This document shows positions 24,282 to 37,320 of a stretch of 64,000 nt of DNA, in pieces. The position numbers were made by a program, and so were the translations under genes. The notes beneath the pieces are model-generated. The model was not told the origin of the DNA and made no database searches. It saw nothing but the letters and a program-made list of their open reading frames with translations. Positions within the stretch are counted from its first letter, which is position 1. The number at the start of each line of letters is the position of its first letter. This stretch comes from Neoarius graeffei. Lineage: Eukaryota > Chordata > Actinopteri > Siluriformes > Ariidae. The stretch spans positions 14,379,798-14,443,797 of the forward strand of contig NC_083596.1 of the NCBI RefSeq assembly GCF_027579695.1, written 5' to 3'.

Positions 24282-24953
24282 GGCCCTTTTCCACTACCCT
24301 TTTTCAGCTCACTTCAGCCCAACACGGCTCGCGTTTCGACTACCTCAGAACGGCGCGACTCAGCTCGCTTCAGCCCTGCTTAGCACCCAAAACTCGCACG
24401 GTTTTGGAGTGGGGCTGAAGCGAGCCAAACCGAGCCGAGTGGGGCTAGGGGCGTGAGCAGACACTCCCCTGTGCACTGATTGGTGAGGAGGAGTGTCCTC
24501 ACATGCCCACACACGCCCCGCGAGCACGCTGGGATCTGTAAACACCGCAAACCCGGAAGAAGAAGAATTACGAATTACGAGAATTTCTGAAGCCTTATGC
24601 ACCTCGCCTCATCTATACGCTCTTGCCAGTATCTGTTGGCGTTGTCGGTGACAACAAGCCACAGCACCAAGACCAGCAACACTAACGACTCCATGTTTAT
24701 TGTTTACTATCCGGGGCGTGAGACTACCGCTTAAAAGGCCACTGATGTCACTGTTTGCGCCGCCTAACAACATCACGTGACGTCCACCCACTTTCGTTAA
24801 CTCCACCCAATGTGTCCACCCACTTCCAGCCAGCACGGTTCAGCGCGGTTGTAGTCGAAATGCAACTCCAACAGCCCCACTCAGCTCGACTCAGCCCAAC
24901 TCAGCACGGCACAGCTCAGCCCAACTCAGCCGCGTTGGTAGTGGAAAAGCGGC
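24282..24953. mobile_element. MITE rich in cagctc/cagccc subrepeats
   Basis: The ends ggcccttttccactaccc and ggtagtggaaaagcggc are inverted copies. Subterminal arms hold many variants of actcagctcgcttcagcccc. It is non-coding and lies in crk intron 2. Confidence 0.75.
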
Positions 24954-24974
24954 AATATATACATAAATAAGACC

Positions 24975-24980
<6 letters not shown>

Positions 24981-25038
<58 letters not shown>
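24981..25038. repeat. (TA)n microsatellite
   Basis: About 29 TA units run up to the left end of the next transposon. Confidence 0.95.
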
Positions 25039-25042
<4 letters not shown>

Positions 25043-25562
25043 TGTTTCCGGTAACCCGACCGACCGAGAATTTCGGCGGCGAAATTGCCGACCGTAAAGT
25101 TTTTATTACAAATTTCCCTCGATATTTTAGTGTAAGCGGCGTTAGTTTGTCATAATTTTTTGTTTCAACGCATTCAAGTTGTGAAAGAAACGATAAAAAG
25201 TAAAATGTTTCGCCACTTCTATCAGCCCTCCTGCATAAACATGGAAGCGCACTTGTATACTGAAGGAGGAAGGCAAAACTGAGCCGAGCCGCCATTTTGA
25301 ATCCTCATTCAAGGCTGTAATGCAAATTGCTTCCTCTTCAGTATACAAGTGCACTTCCATGGCAGGGAAAAACACTACATTTTGCCGCCTATGTAGTCCC
25401 CTATTTATACAAATAGGAGTCATTTAGGATTCAGCCATGTTTTTGCTCGACCCAAGTTCTACAGTAGGCTAGGCCGTCTGATTTTAATGGAAGTAGCCTA
25501 GCCTAGGACATTATTTTCACGTTATTTCTTGATAAGGTGTTTTCACGTTATTACATGAAAAT

Positions 25563-26182
25563 TAGTCTGGCTAACGCAACTTCAAAGCTCTACGAGCTAT
25601 TGGTCTGGCCAAGATATTAAGCCCAACCGTTTCCCAAAGCGCGTGGTTGACCCGCCTCCCTGAAATGCCTCAGTTTGCTACTGGTCGAAGCCAGAAAAGG
25701 CTGTGACGAAGCTTAAACCAATCACATCACTCTTTCCTCTGACGTATGTGACGCGACGGGGCTAACTGGTAGATTAAACTCTTACCGAAGCCGGTCGGGA
25801 GCAAGGTGAAAACGTCCTTCCTTTCAATAAATACCTCCAGGGCTGCTCTTTGCTCCGTTTTCAATGAGAACTTCCCGTTGAATGCTTTCAATACAGCATC
25901 TACCGCTGTGTTAAAGGCTTGCCGCTGCTCCATGTTCGTAATGTTTCTAGTGAATGAAGCGCTTCCGGCATAGATTATGTAAACAATCTATGGCTTCCGG
26001 TCGCAGTTCTACTACGTCACTGCCTTGAACACGCCTCTACCCAGGGCCGTTGGAGATGCTCAAAGTTGATTGGCTCCCGATTTTTCGGGAGCTTGGAAGA
26101 GCTGTAGATAGCTTGCCTGGCCAGACTAAGCTCGCAACAGGCCCTCGTGTTGCGTCACGCTTAGGATGGGCGGGCCCAGGCT
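25563..26182 (-). mobile_element. MULE-like non-autonomous element with 10-bp target duplication
   Basis: The repeat acatgaaaat flanks the element (25553-25562 and 26183-26192). The ends are tagtctggctaacgcaac and, inverted, tagcctgggcccgcccatcc. Ten-base duplications point to Mutator-like transposition. It carries a helicase fragment. Confidence 0.6.
25727..25933 (-). pseudogene. RecQ-like helicase N-terminal fragment
   Basis: About 68 codons from an ATG include F-S-L-K-T-E-Q-R-A-A-L-E, then D-V-F-T-L-L-P-T-G-F-G-K-S-L-I-Y-Q-L. This is the Q-motif region and Walker A (G-F-G-K-S) of a RecQ-type DNA helicase. The frame stops about 14 residues later, before motif Ia, so no ATPase can be made. 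It occupies the middle of a MULE-like element and looks like a captured or remnant piece of a larger helicase gene. Confidence 0.6.
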
Positions 26183-26678
26183 ACATGAAAATATCATGAA
26201 ATAACGTGATAATTTCGTATCATGAAATTACATGATGTTATGTTATTACATGATAAATATATTGTAAAAACGTGATAACTTTGTTAACAATATTTTTTCA
26301 TGTAATTACTTGACTCTAAGCCAATTTTTTTTTTTTTTTTGAGTGTGGCAGCAATACACTTCCGTAGATCATAACTTGAACTCTCGCGATTTTTTTTTTA
26401 TTCGTTTAAAGATTTAAAACACTTTTATTTTATTATGATGTGTGGTATAAAGGATTCTGTGCCAAAATACTATTTTGTAAGATGTTTACTTGTGTTAATT
26501 TTTTCGAAAAAAAAAAAAAACACTTTCCTACCTACCGACCTTATTTTAGTATTTCATGTTACCTGAAACACACTTTTTTCTTGGCCTAATATATACATAA
26601 AATACAAGTATGCATAAAAATAGTTTAAGGGCTATATTATTGCACATAATAATTATGTGCAATATAATACCAGATCGG

Positions 26679-27048
26679 GGCGGCACGGTGGTGTAGTGGT
26701 TAGCGCTGTCGCCTCACAGCAAGAAGGTCCGGGTTCGAGCCCCGTGGCCGGCGAGGGCCTTTCTGTGCGGAGTTTGCATGTTCTCCCCGTGTCCACATGG
26801 GTTTCCTCCGGGTGCTCCGGTTTCCCCCACAGTCCAAAGACATGCAGGTTAGGTTAACTGGTGACTCTAAATTGACCGTAGGTGTGAATGTGAGTGTGAA
26901 TGGTTGTCTGTGTCTATGTGTCAGCCCTGTGATGACCTGGCGACTTGTCCAGGGTGTACCCCGCCTTTCGCCCGTAGTCAGCTGGGATAGGCTCCAGCTT
27001 GCCTGCGACCCTGTAGAAGGATAAAGCGGCTAGAGATAATGAGATGAG
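26679..27048 (+). repeat. Mermaid-like SINE, copy in crk intron 2
   Basis: Full-length: a tRNA-like head with A box (tggtgtagtggttagcgctg) and B box (gggttcgagcccc), a body with gcatgttctccccgtgtcc and gacatgcaggttaggttaac, and a tail of gataatgagatgagat. The 15-base repeat ataataccagatcgg flanks it (26664-26678 and 27049-27063). The high GC head contrasts with the AT-rich intron. Confidence 0.95.
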
Positions 27049-27063
27049 ATAATACCAGATCGG

Positions 27064-28288
<1,225 letters not shown>

Positions 28289-28588
28289 TTATCATGCAGA
28301 TAAGGAGATAGATCGTTAGAATGCGAGTTATAATCTGGTCTGTCAAAAAAACAGGAGGCAGACTTTTTTGTACTAAGCTTAAATGCACAGTTCAAGAAAA
28401 GGTTCAGAATTTGCATTCATGTACTAAATAAGAACAGAACAAAGAGACACCAAGACGAATCATTTTTTATGGTAAAATTATTTGTGACACTAAAGATGTC
28501 ACAAAGTCCCCTTGAAATCAAAATTGCCATTTTAGAGCCATTTTGTTGTGTCTTAGACACAAATACGTGTCACTATCTACATAAAGAA

Positions 28589-28875
28589 GACCGCGAGTTG
28601 GCCTGGTGGTTAGCGTGGCCACCTCTCGATCGGGAGATCCCGAGTTCTACTTGCGGTCGGGTCATACCAAAGACCATCATAAAAATGGTACCTACTGCCG
28701 TCTGCCAAGGCACGCTGCAATACAGACGTGAGTGGGGAGTCAAACTCTCGCGGTTAACAGAGGACCAGCCCCCCACTGTAACCATAGCTATGTAATAGGC
28801 GAGAGGCCGAGGGCTATGGAAACGGAGATCGGCGCCGCCCTACGTGCCACATGGCGTGGGAAGGACTTTGCTTTG
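28589..28875 (+). repeat. tRNA-derived SINE (family 2), copy 2, crk intron 1
   Basis: The head has ttggcctggtggttagcgtg and a B-box region cccgagttctacttgcgg. The body matches the copy at 12901-13187. The 14-base repeat atctacataaagaa flanks it (28575-28588 and 28876-28889). Confidence 0.9.
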
Positions 28876-28889
28876 ATCTACATAAAGAA

Positions 28890-29344
28890 CAATGGCAAAT
28901 GTGTTTTAAAGATATTCTTATTTTAATTTTACAGTGTCGTTCCTTTACTTTTCCAATCAAATACTCTCTAGAACACCTTTGTCCCGCCCCTGCAAAGAAA
29001 CCAAAGCTTATGCATAAAATATTTACAGCAAAACTACAAAAACAGCAATGGATTTTTTTTGGGGGGTGGGGGGTTGAAATGACACAAAATAAACATTTAA
29101 AACTCCCTCCAAAATGCATTTTTCTTTGCAAAAGTGCTAATCACAGCACATACACAAGACACATCCGGGCGGCCTCAACTATCACACCAACCAGACCATG
29201 CTTACTGAGCTCACTGATGAGCAGAAGATAAAGCATGTAACAGCTTGTACATTTTCAGACATCATAAATTGTCCTCTTTTAATACGAAGTACATCTATGT
29301 GTGTATAGCAGAGCAAACAGATCTCTCTCTCACACACACGTCAT
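28890..29344 (-). other. crk: crk intron 1, unique part
   Basis: Unique AT-rich intron with a G-rich run (ttttggggggtggggggtt) near 29055. I see no gene or repeat border. Confidence 0.5.
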
Positions 29345-29483
29345 ATGGAGCACTTGCATGTGACGTCACAGCCGATCCAGATTGTGACAGACGCCATCTT
29401 GTCGGTCAAACGCCATATTCCGCCTTCTACTTCTACTTTTACCTTTTCTTCTGGAAAACCCTACTATATACAATTCTACTACA

Positions 29484-29798
29484 ATGGCTGCGGCTACAAG
29501 CTCTCCCTACCTGTGCACGTTTATGTTTTTTGTGTGTATTTTTGCGTGTTGTTCGTCTGTACCGGACTTCAATATCCACTACAACCGTATGGACTTACTG
29601 GACATTGGTTTCCAGCAGAAAATGACGGTTTGTAGCGATTTCCATCGCATGCACAACATTCCGGACGAGAAAAAAAAAAAACATTCCGGACGAGATAGCG
29701 AGACCAGCGGGGTCTCCGTGGATTGTTATCGGAAGCAAAGCGATGGAGGCGGCGTCGGGAGCGGAAGCAAAAGCGAGGCTGCAGAGCCGGCCTGTTGA
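29484..29798 (+). pseudogene. LINE ORF N-terminus-like fragment
   Basis: From an ATG the frame reads M-A-A-A-T-S-S-P-Y-L with a hydrophobic stretch, then N-R-M-D-L-L-D-I-G and D-F-H-R-M-H-N-I-P-D-E. It is shifted by a 25-base insertion and then stops. After that the other frames show K-L-R-K-Q-P and S-L-Y-L-S-N-A-R-S-I. This order resembles the beginning of a fish LINE polyprotein just before the endonuclease. The assignment rests on memory of the family and is moderate at best. Confidence 0.4.
29656..29695 (+). repeat. Poly(A)-only insertion with 15-bp target duplication
   Basis: Two copies of acattccggacgaga (29656-29670 and 29681-29695) enclose only ten A residues. This is what target-primed reverse transcription would leave if nothing but the tail was copied. 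Confidence 0.7.
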
Positions 29799-29957
29799 CT
29801 AAGCTCAGAAAACAGCCACTCAAACCTCCACTGCTAAGCCTCTATCTCTCCAACGCCAGATCCATATAAACAAGACGGACGATTTGGAATTACAGCTGGA
29901 ATTACCTTATTCTATAATCGGCTGGTCAGTGCTATACTCAATACTTAAGTGACTTAC

Positions 29958-30266
29958 CCATCCAGTGAGGATTCTTGTTTACAAGATGCCACATCTGAGT
30001 CACTGACAAATCCTGAATTTCTGTAAAGATAACTGTTCAGAGACTTATAAGCACGCAGTGCTTCACCACTGAACAGCGAGGGAAAGTTAATGAGGTAATT
30101 ATACACGTCTGGGTATTCCGCTGGCAGTTCAAAATCCGGTCATGAAAACTCCATCCGGTAAGCCATAAGGGTCACTAATCTGTAGATCGTTTATTTTAGA
30201 CATATATCTAGTTATCTGTTCATTAGAAAAATGAGCCGTGTAGTCCGTCGGTTGAAACTGATCCAT
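29958..30266 (-). pseudogene. Exon 1 of a SWIM/YqaJ-type transposon gene, degraded
   Basis: The minus-strand ATG (M-D-Q-F-Q-P-T-D-Y) opens a frame with T-R-Y-M-S-K-I-N-D-L. After a one-base shift near 30138 it continues L-P-A-E-Y-P-D-V-Y-N-Y-L-I and L-R-A-Y-K-S-L-N-S-Y, ending at donor gg|gtaagt. The Y-P-D-x-Y-N-Y-L and A-Y-K-S-L pair parallels F-S-D-I-S-N-Y-L and A-W-K-S-M-E-A-Y in the element at 47330-47677. Confidence 0.55.
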
Positions 30267-30355
30267 TCTGTACATGAGTGCAGCAGTATTCAGCGGTGTT
30301 TTTGACCGACAAGATGGCGGTTGTGTACTTTCCGGTTACGTGACTGCAAGATCTC

Positions 30356-32360
<2,005 letters not shown>

Positions 32361-32427
32361 GTATAAACATAAAAACGCAGGCAGACCCGTCGGCCATGCA
32401 CTTTTGATAAGGTCAAATGTTTAACAA

Positions 32428-34148
32428 TCAATAATATAATTCTACTGAACTGTTTCTCAATGTTGGATCCATGAATTATATACAGGAAGAAGTATTTTCT
32501 TTTTTTTAATGACATTTATGATAGTTGTAATGATTATTAACCACTAACCGTGTTGTTATAGTTGTTATAAACTAGTTATTATAGCTGGTTTTTTGAATTA
32601 GTGGAATTTGAATGGGATGAGTTTAGCAGTGGGTTTAATATAAGTGATACTTTGTTTTTCATCATATAAAACTCATTTCACTTTTTATATCAATAATATA
32701 ATTCTACTGAACTGTGTTTCTCAATGTAGGATCCATGAATTATATACAGGAAGAAGTGGGTTTTTTAAAATGATATTTATGATGGTTGTAATGATTATTA
32801 ACCACTAACCGTGTTGTTATAATTGTTATAAACTAGTTATTATTTAGTTATTATAGCTAGTCTTTTGAATTAGTGGAATTTGAATTGGATGGGTTTAGCA
32901 GTGGGTTTAATATCAGTGATACTTTGTTTTTCATCTTATAAAACTCATTTCACTTTTTATATCTCATCTCATCTCATCTCATTATCTCTAGCCGCTTTAT
33001 CCTTCTACAGGGTCGCAGGCAAGCTGGAGCCTATCCCAGCTGACTACGGGCGAAAGGCGGGGTACACCCTGGACAAGTCGCCAGGTCATCACAGGGCTGA
33101 CACATAGACACAGACAACCATTCACACTCACATTCACACCTACGGTCAATTTAGAGTCACCAGTTAACCTAACCTGCATGTCTTTGGACTGTGGGGGAAA
33201 CCGGAGCACCCGGAGGAAACCCACGCGGACACGGGGAGAACATGCAAACTCCGCACAGAAAGGCCCTCGCCGGCCCCGGGGCTCGAACCCAGGACCTTCT
33301 TGCTGTGAGGCGACAGCGCTAACCACTACACCACCGTGCCGCCACTTTTTATATCAATAATATAATTCTACTGAACTGTGTTTCTCAATGTTGGATCCAT
33401 GAATTGTATACAGGAAGAAGTGTTTTCTTTTTTTTAATGACATTTATGATAGTTGTAATGATTATTAACCACTAACCGTGTTGTTATAGTTGTTATAAAC
33501 TAGTTATTATAGCTGGTCTTTTGAATTAGTGGAATTTGAATTGGATGAGTTTAGCAGTGGGTTTAATATCAGTGATACTTTGTTTTTCATCTTATAAAAC
33601 TCATTTCCCTTTTATATCAATAATATAATTCTACTGAACTGTGTTTCTCAATGTAGGATCCATGAATTATATACAGGAAGAAGTGGGTTTTTTTAAAATG
33701 ATATTTATGATGGTTGTAATGATTATTAACCACTAACCGTGTTGTTATAATTGTTATAAACTAGTTATTATTTAGTTATTATAGCTGGTCTTTTGAATTA
33801 GTGGAATTTGAATGGGATGAGTTTAGCAGTGGGTTTAATATCAGTGATACTTTGTTTTTCATCTTATAAAACTCATTTCACTTTTTATATCAATAATATA
33901 ATTCTACAGAACTGTGTTTCTCAATGTAGGATCCATTAATTATATACAGGAAGAAGTGGGTTTTTTAAAATGACATTTATGATGGTTTTAATGATTATTA
34001 ACCACTAACCGTGTTGTTATAGTTGTTATAAACTAGTTATTATTTAGTTATTATAGCTGGTCTTTTGAATTAGTGGAATTTGAATTGGATGAGTTTAGCA
34101 GTGAGTTTAAGATCAGTGATACCTTGTTTTTCATCATATAAAACTCAG
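32428..34148. repeat. Tandem array, about five copies of a 261-273 bp unit
   Basis: Copies start with atcaataatataattctact at 32428, 32689, 33353, 33616 and 33889. Each contains ggatccatgaattatataca, accactaaccgtgttgttat and agtggaatttgaat. The spacing is 261-273 bp once the SINE between copies two and three is removed. A 10-base addition (tatttagtta) marks some copies. The array starts within 100 bp of the crk promoter. Confidence 0.95.
32964..33342 (-). repeat. Mermaid-like SINE inside the tandem array
   Basis: Full-length on the minus strand, with tail copies of atctc at the low-coordinate end. It is flanked by cactttttatatc (32951-32963 and 33343-33355), which is part of the array unit, so it inserted after the array formed. 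Confidence 0.95.
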
Positions 34149-34551
34149 ATTTCACTTTCTAAATGGTAATAAAACAAGAAAAGGGGCTCATAAACATCTT
34201 TTATGCTACATTTTAACATGGTGTAGGTTTTGTGGGTGTAAAGTTTATGAATAAAATACTGTCATGGTTTCACAAAGTAATGTTCCTGGTATAGTCCAGT
34301 TCTGATTAGTAACTATGATTATGTTCATATAATAAATCCGTCCCATGATTCATAAGGGAATTACTCTGGAATGGGGCTCTAGCTGCCAAAAGTATAAGAA
34401 GCCTTGCTATTCTAGTGTGCAGTACTAATACCAGGTCAAAAGGTGGCAGTCTTATACAATAAAATTATGGCTATCATCTATAACCTAAAACAACATACTA
34501 TTGTTCATATCATGTACTGTTTTGGTTCATGGTATATGATATCCACTATAT

Positions 34552-35010
34552 GGCCAAAAGTTTGTGGACACCTGCCCATAAGAGTTGGATGTGCTTTCTG
34601 AACATTCCATTCCAGATTTAGTCCCCCATTGCTGTTATAATAACCTCCACTCTTCTGGGAAGGCTTTGGAGCATGACTGTGGGGATTTGTTTTGGTTCAA
34701 TCAGTCACAAGAGTATTAGTGAGGTCAGGCATTCATGCTGGGGGAGGATGCCTGGGGTGCAGTCGACGTTCCAGTTCATCCAAAAGGTGTTCAGTGAGGT
34801 TGAGGTTAGGCCACTTGAGTTCTTCAACTCCAACCTTGGCAAATCATGTCTTCATGGAGCACTGGGGCATTGTCATGCTGGAACAGGTTTGGGTCCTCTA
34901 GTTCCAGTGAAGGAAAATTGTAATGCTACAGGATATAAAGGATATACTAATGTGTGCTTCCAACTTTGTGGCAATAGTTTTCGGAAGACTTAAATATTGA
35001 TGGGTATGAT
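34552..35010. mobile_element. Degraded Tc1/mariner-type remnant
   Basis: The stretch opens with ccactatatggccaaaagtt, a common end of a fish Tc1-related family. On the minus strand it keeps scraps of the transposase (the region complementary to tggggcattgtcatgctgga). No intact frame remains. Confidence 0.55.
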
Positions 35011-36057
35011 GGTCAGGTGTGCTCAGACTTTCAATATGTGTTTATATATCTTCAAATTTGTTATTTGTCATAAATACTTCATGCATCATTATTTTGCACA
35101 TCCGATCAGGTCTCAATTTCTCTCCAACCATGCTGAATATTCTGAATGGTAGTAGCAACAGGTCCAGAATCAGTGTGTCAAGGTGTGTGCTTTCACACTT
35201 AGTCTGTGATGGTATGTTTTCACATCCCAGCCTCTCTTGGAGAAAAACATTAAATCATTCATTCATTCATTCATTCATTTTCAGTGTCCACTTTATCCTG
35301 GTCAGTATCACCAAGGCTGGATCCAGATCCAAAGCCAAGCCCAAGGCCCTTGAAAAACCAGGTCTTTAGAAACTCATAAGTTGTCATTTCTTCACTATTA
35401 TCTTTGATAATAAAATTACATTATTTTATTTTCTCAGTTTCACGCATTAGCACTCATGATTGACATGATCACGATGTAAAAGTTTCTTTTAAACTCCTTT
35501 CATATGGACTCTGGAGGCTTGATTAAGTCGAGGAGGGCAGTCAATTTTTTCCTCTCTCTCACATGGCGGTTCATTAGCGAGTCTGTCTGGGGATTGTGAG
35601 ATTGATGGGGAGAGCCTTAGTGCCTCACACACTCATCACTAACTATAGATATTCTGCCATGCATGCCAGCAGCTCATTCCCTCCAGGCCCTCTTCACAGT
35701 CTGTCACTAAAAGCTCAGCATGGAACAAGAATGATGAAAACAACGGCCTAAACACCCAAACGCACACTAACAAGTGTCGCAGTTGACTGATTTCACCCTG
35801 GATTGATTAGTGCTGCACCACTAAACACTGCGTGTATTAATTCATTTCAAAAGACCCACAGTTAGTGTCATACAATGGTTATAGTGTAAATAATGTGTTT
35901 GTACATATTTCTCGTTCTCACGTTTCACTGGTAGATTCCTTTATCATGGGAAGTAACTGCTACTTTTAAAGCTGCTAAAGCCAGAGCTTAAGATTAACTC
36001 TGTGGCTGGATGTTTTCTAAATTAAATACAAATGAATAAAAAACATTTCCATTATTA
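35011..36057. other. Intergenic unique sequence
   Basis: There is a short (ATTC)n run near 35258-35278 next to an old LINE/SINE-like scrap. The stretch 35440-35720 is complex, with balanced composition and no repeat sign; it could be a conserved regulatory element but I cannot test that. Confidence 0.35.
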
Positions 36058-36723
36058 GCTCATCCAGCCGACAGGTGATGAGCTTTATGCCATCATGTGT
36101 TGTCCGTCGTCCATCCAGCGTCATCCACATTTCATGAAAATCACTTCTTCTCTCTCAATTCTTCACCGATTTTTATTCTTTTTGGCAGGAAGGTAGGTCT
36201 GCCTGGGCTGCATATAGCTTCTACCCAAATTTGCATAATTGCAATTAATAATGAAGATATGGAGTAATTAAACCCCAATGAGCAGTTTCCACACAAATCA
36301 CTTCTTCTCCCTCAATTCTTCACCGATTTTGATTCTTTCTGGCATGAAGGTAGGGGTACCTAGGGTGCATATAACTTCTGCCCAGATTTGCTTAATTGCA
36401 ATTATTAATGAAATTATGGACTAATTAAGCCTTAATGAGCACTTCAATAAAAATAGCTTTTCTCGGTCAATTTCTTGCTGTTTTGGATTCTTTCTGGCAA
36501 ATAGGTCGGTATTCTTAGGGTGTGTATAGCTTCTATGTATAGCTTGTATATAGTGTATATAGCTTGCAACGTTTATTACACAAGGTGGCCCACTTTAGAT
36601 CATTCCTTCTGGACTAGACAGGGCCGGAGTGAGCTACGCCGTCATTGACGGTCTCTTTAATGTATTGTGTTAATTACTGCAACAATTTGTGTGTATCCCA
36701 TCCTGCTCAATGGAATATGTTAA

Positions 36724-36725
36724 AA

Positions 36726-36760
<35 letters not shown>

Positions 36761-37125
36761 ATGACAGTCATGCTTATTTAGAGAGATAAAAAGACAGGCT
36801 GGTGAGAGAGAGAGAGAGAGAGAGAGGGTGGAGGAAGATAAAGGAGAAAGAGAGAGGCAGAAAGTGAGAAAACAAAAAGTGATAAAGGAAAGGGAGAAGG
36901 AGAGTGAAAGTAGTAAGAGAGAGAAAGTGAAAGAAACCAAGATAAAAAAAAATGAGAAGGGGGAAAAGACAGATAGAAAGGGAGACAGAGAAAAAGACAG
37001 AGAAAGAGGGAGAGAGGGACAGAGAAAGAGAGAAGACAGAAAGGGCAATATAGGAAAGAGAGGGAGAGAGGAGGAGAGAGTAAGAGGAAGAAAGAAAAAG
37101 AAACCAAGAGAAAAAAATAGCCTCA
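36724..37125. repeat. (CA)n followed by a long purine-rich GA tract
   Basis: About 16 CA units at 36726-36757, then roughly 300 bp that is nearly all A and G on the plus strand. The long frames seen on either strand here are artefacts of composition. Confidence 0.9.
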
Positions 37126-37320
37126 GTGAGGCTGTAGCTCATACCGGCCAAGACACCCATAAAATTGTAAGTATGACAGGTGGCACCACCATCTTGACAA
37201 CTTTTATGCACACACATCTGGGGAACATTGTATGCAATTTTTATCGAAATCTAATCAATCCTGTAGGAGGAGCAGTGATTTTTGTAAATTGTGGATGGAT
37301 GATGACAACAGATGAATGAC

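Larger units (their letters stand above)
25039..26574. mobile_element. DNA transposon with agtgtgtttc ends, interrupted
   Basis: The left end agtgtgtttccggtaac is matched by the inverse of the right end (agtgtgtttcaggtaac). Both are followed at a distance by cgaccgac/gtcggtag stretches. The internal sequence is non-coding apart from the nested element at 25563-26182. It lies in crk intron 2. Confidence 0.7.
29345..30355. mobile_element. DNA transposon remnant, SWIM/YqaJ-type gene family, crk intron 1
   Basis: The left end gagcacttgcatgtgacgtc, followed by gccatcttgtcggtcaaa, is matched by the inverse of the right end (gagatcttgcagtcacgtaa, then gccatcttgtcggtcaaa). A degraded exon on the minus strand (29958-30266) belongs to the same gene family as the element at 46642-48388. 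A plus-strand frame at the other end is a different gene fragment. Confidence 0.6.

Noticed and set aside
26691-26760. tRNA-like sequence with A and B boxes
   Set aside because: It is the head of a SINE: no cloverleaf 3' half, and the same head recurs at about nine other places with target duplications.
32880-33107. Frame with a hydrophobic stretch resembling a membrane segment
   Set aside because: It crosses from the tandem array into the SINE, so it is a junction artefact.
34673-34993. Possible coding exon in the crk-lrrc75a gap
   Set aside because: It is an antisense frame over a decayed Tc1-type remnant.
36707-37319. Serine/leucine-rich and lysine/glutamate-rich frames
   Set aside because: Both come from the purine-rich GA tract read on the two strands; composition explains them fully.
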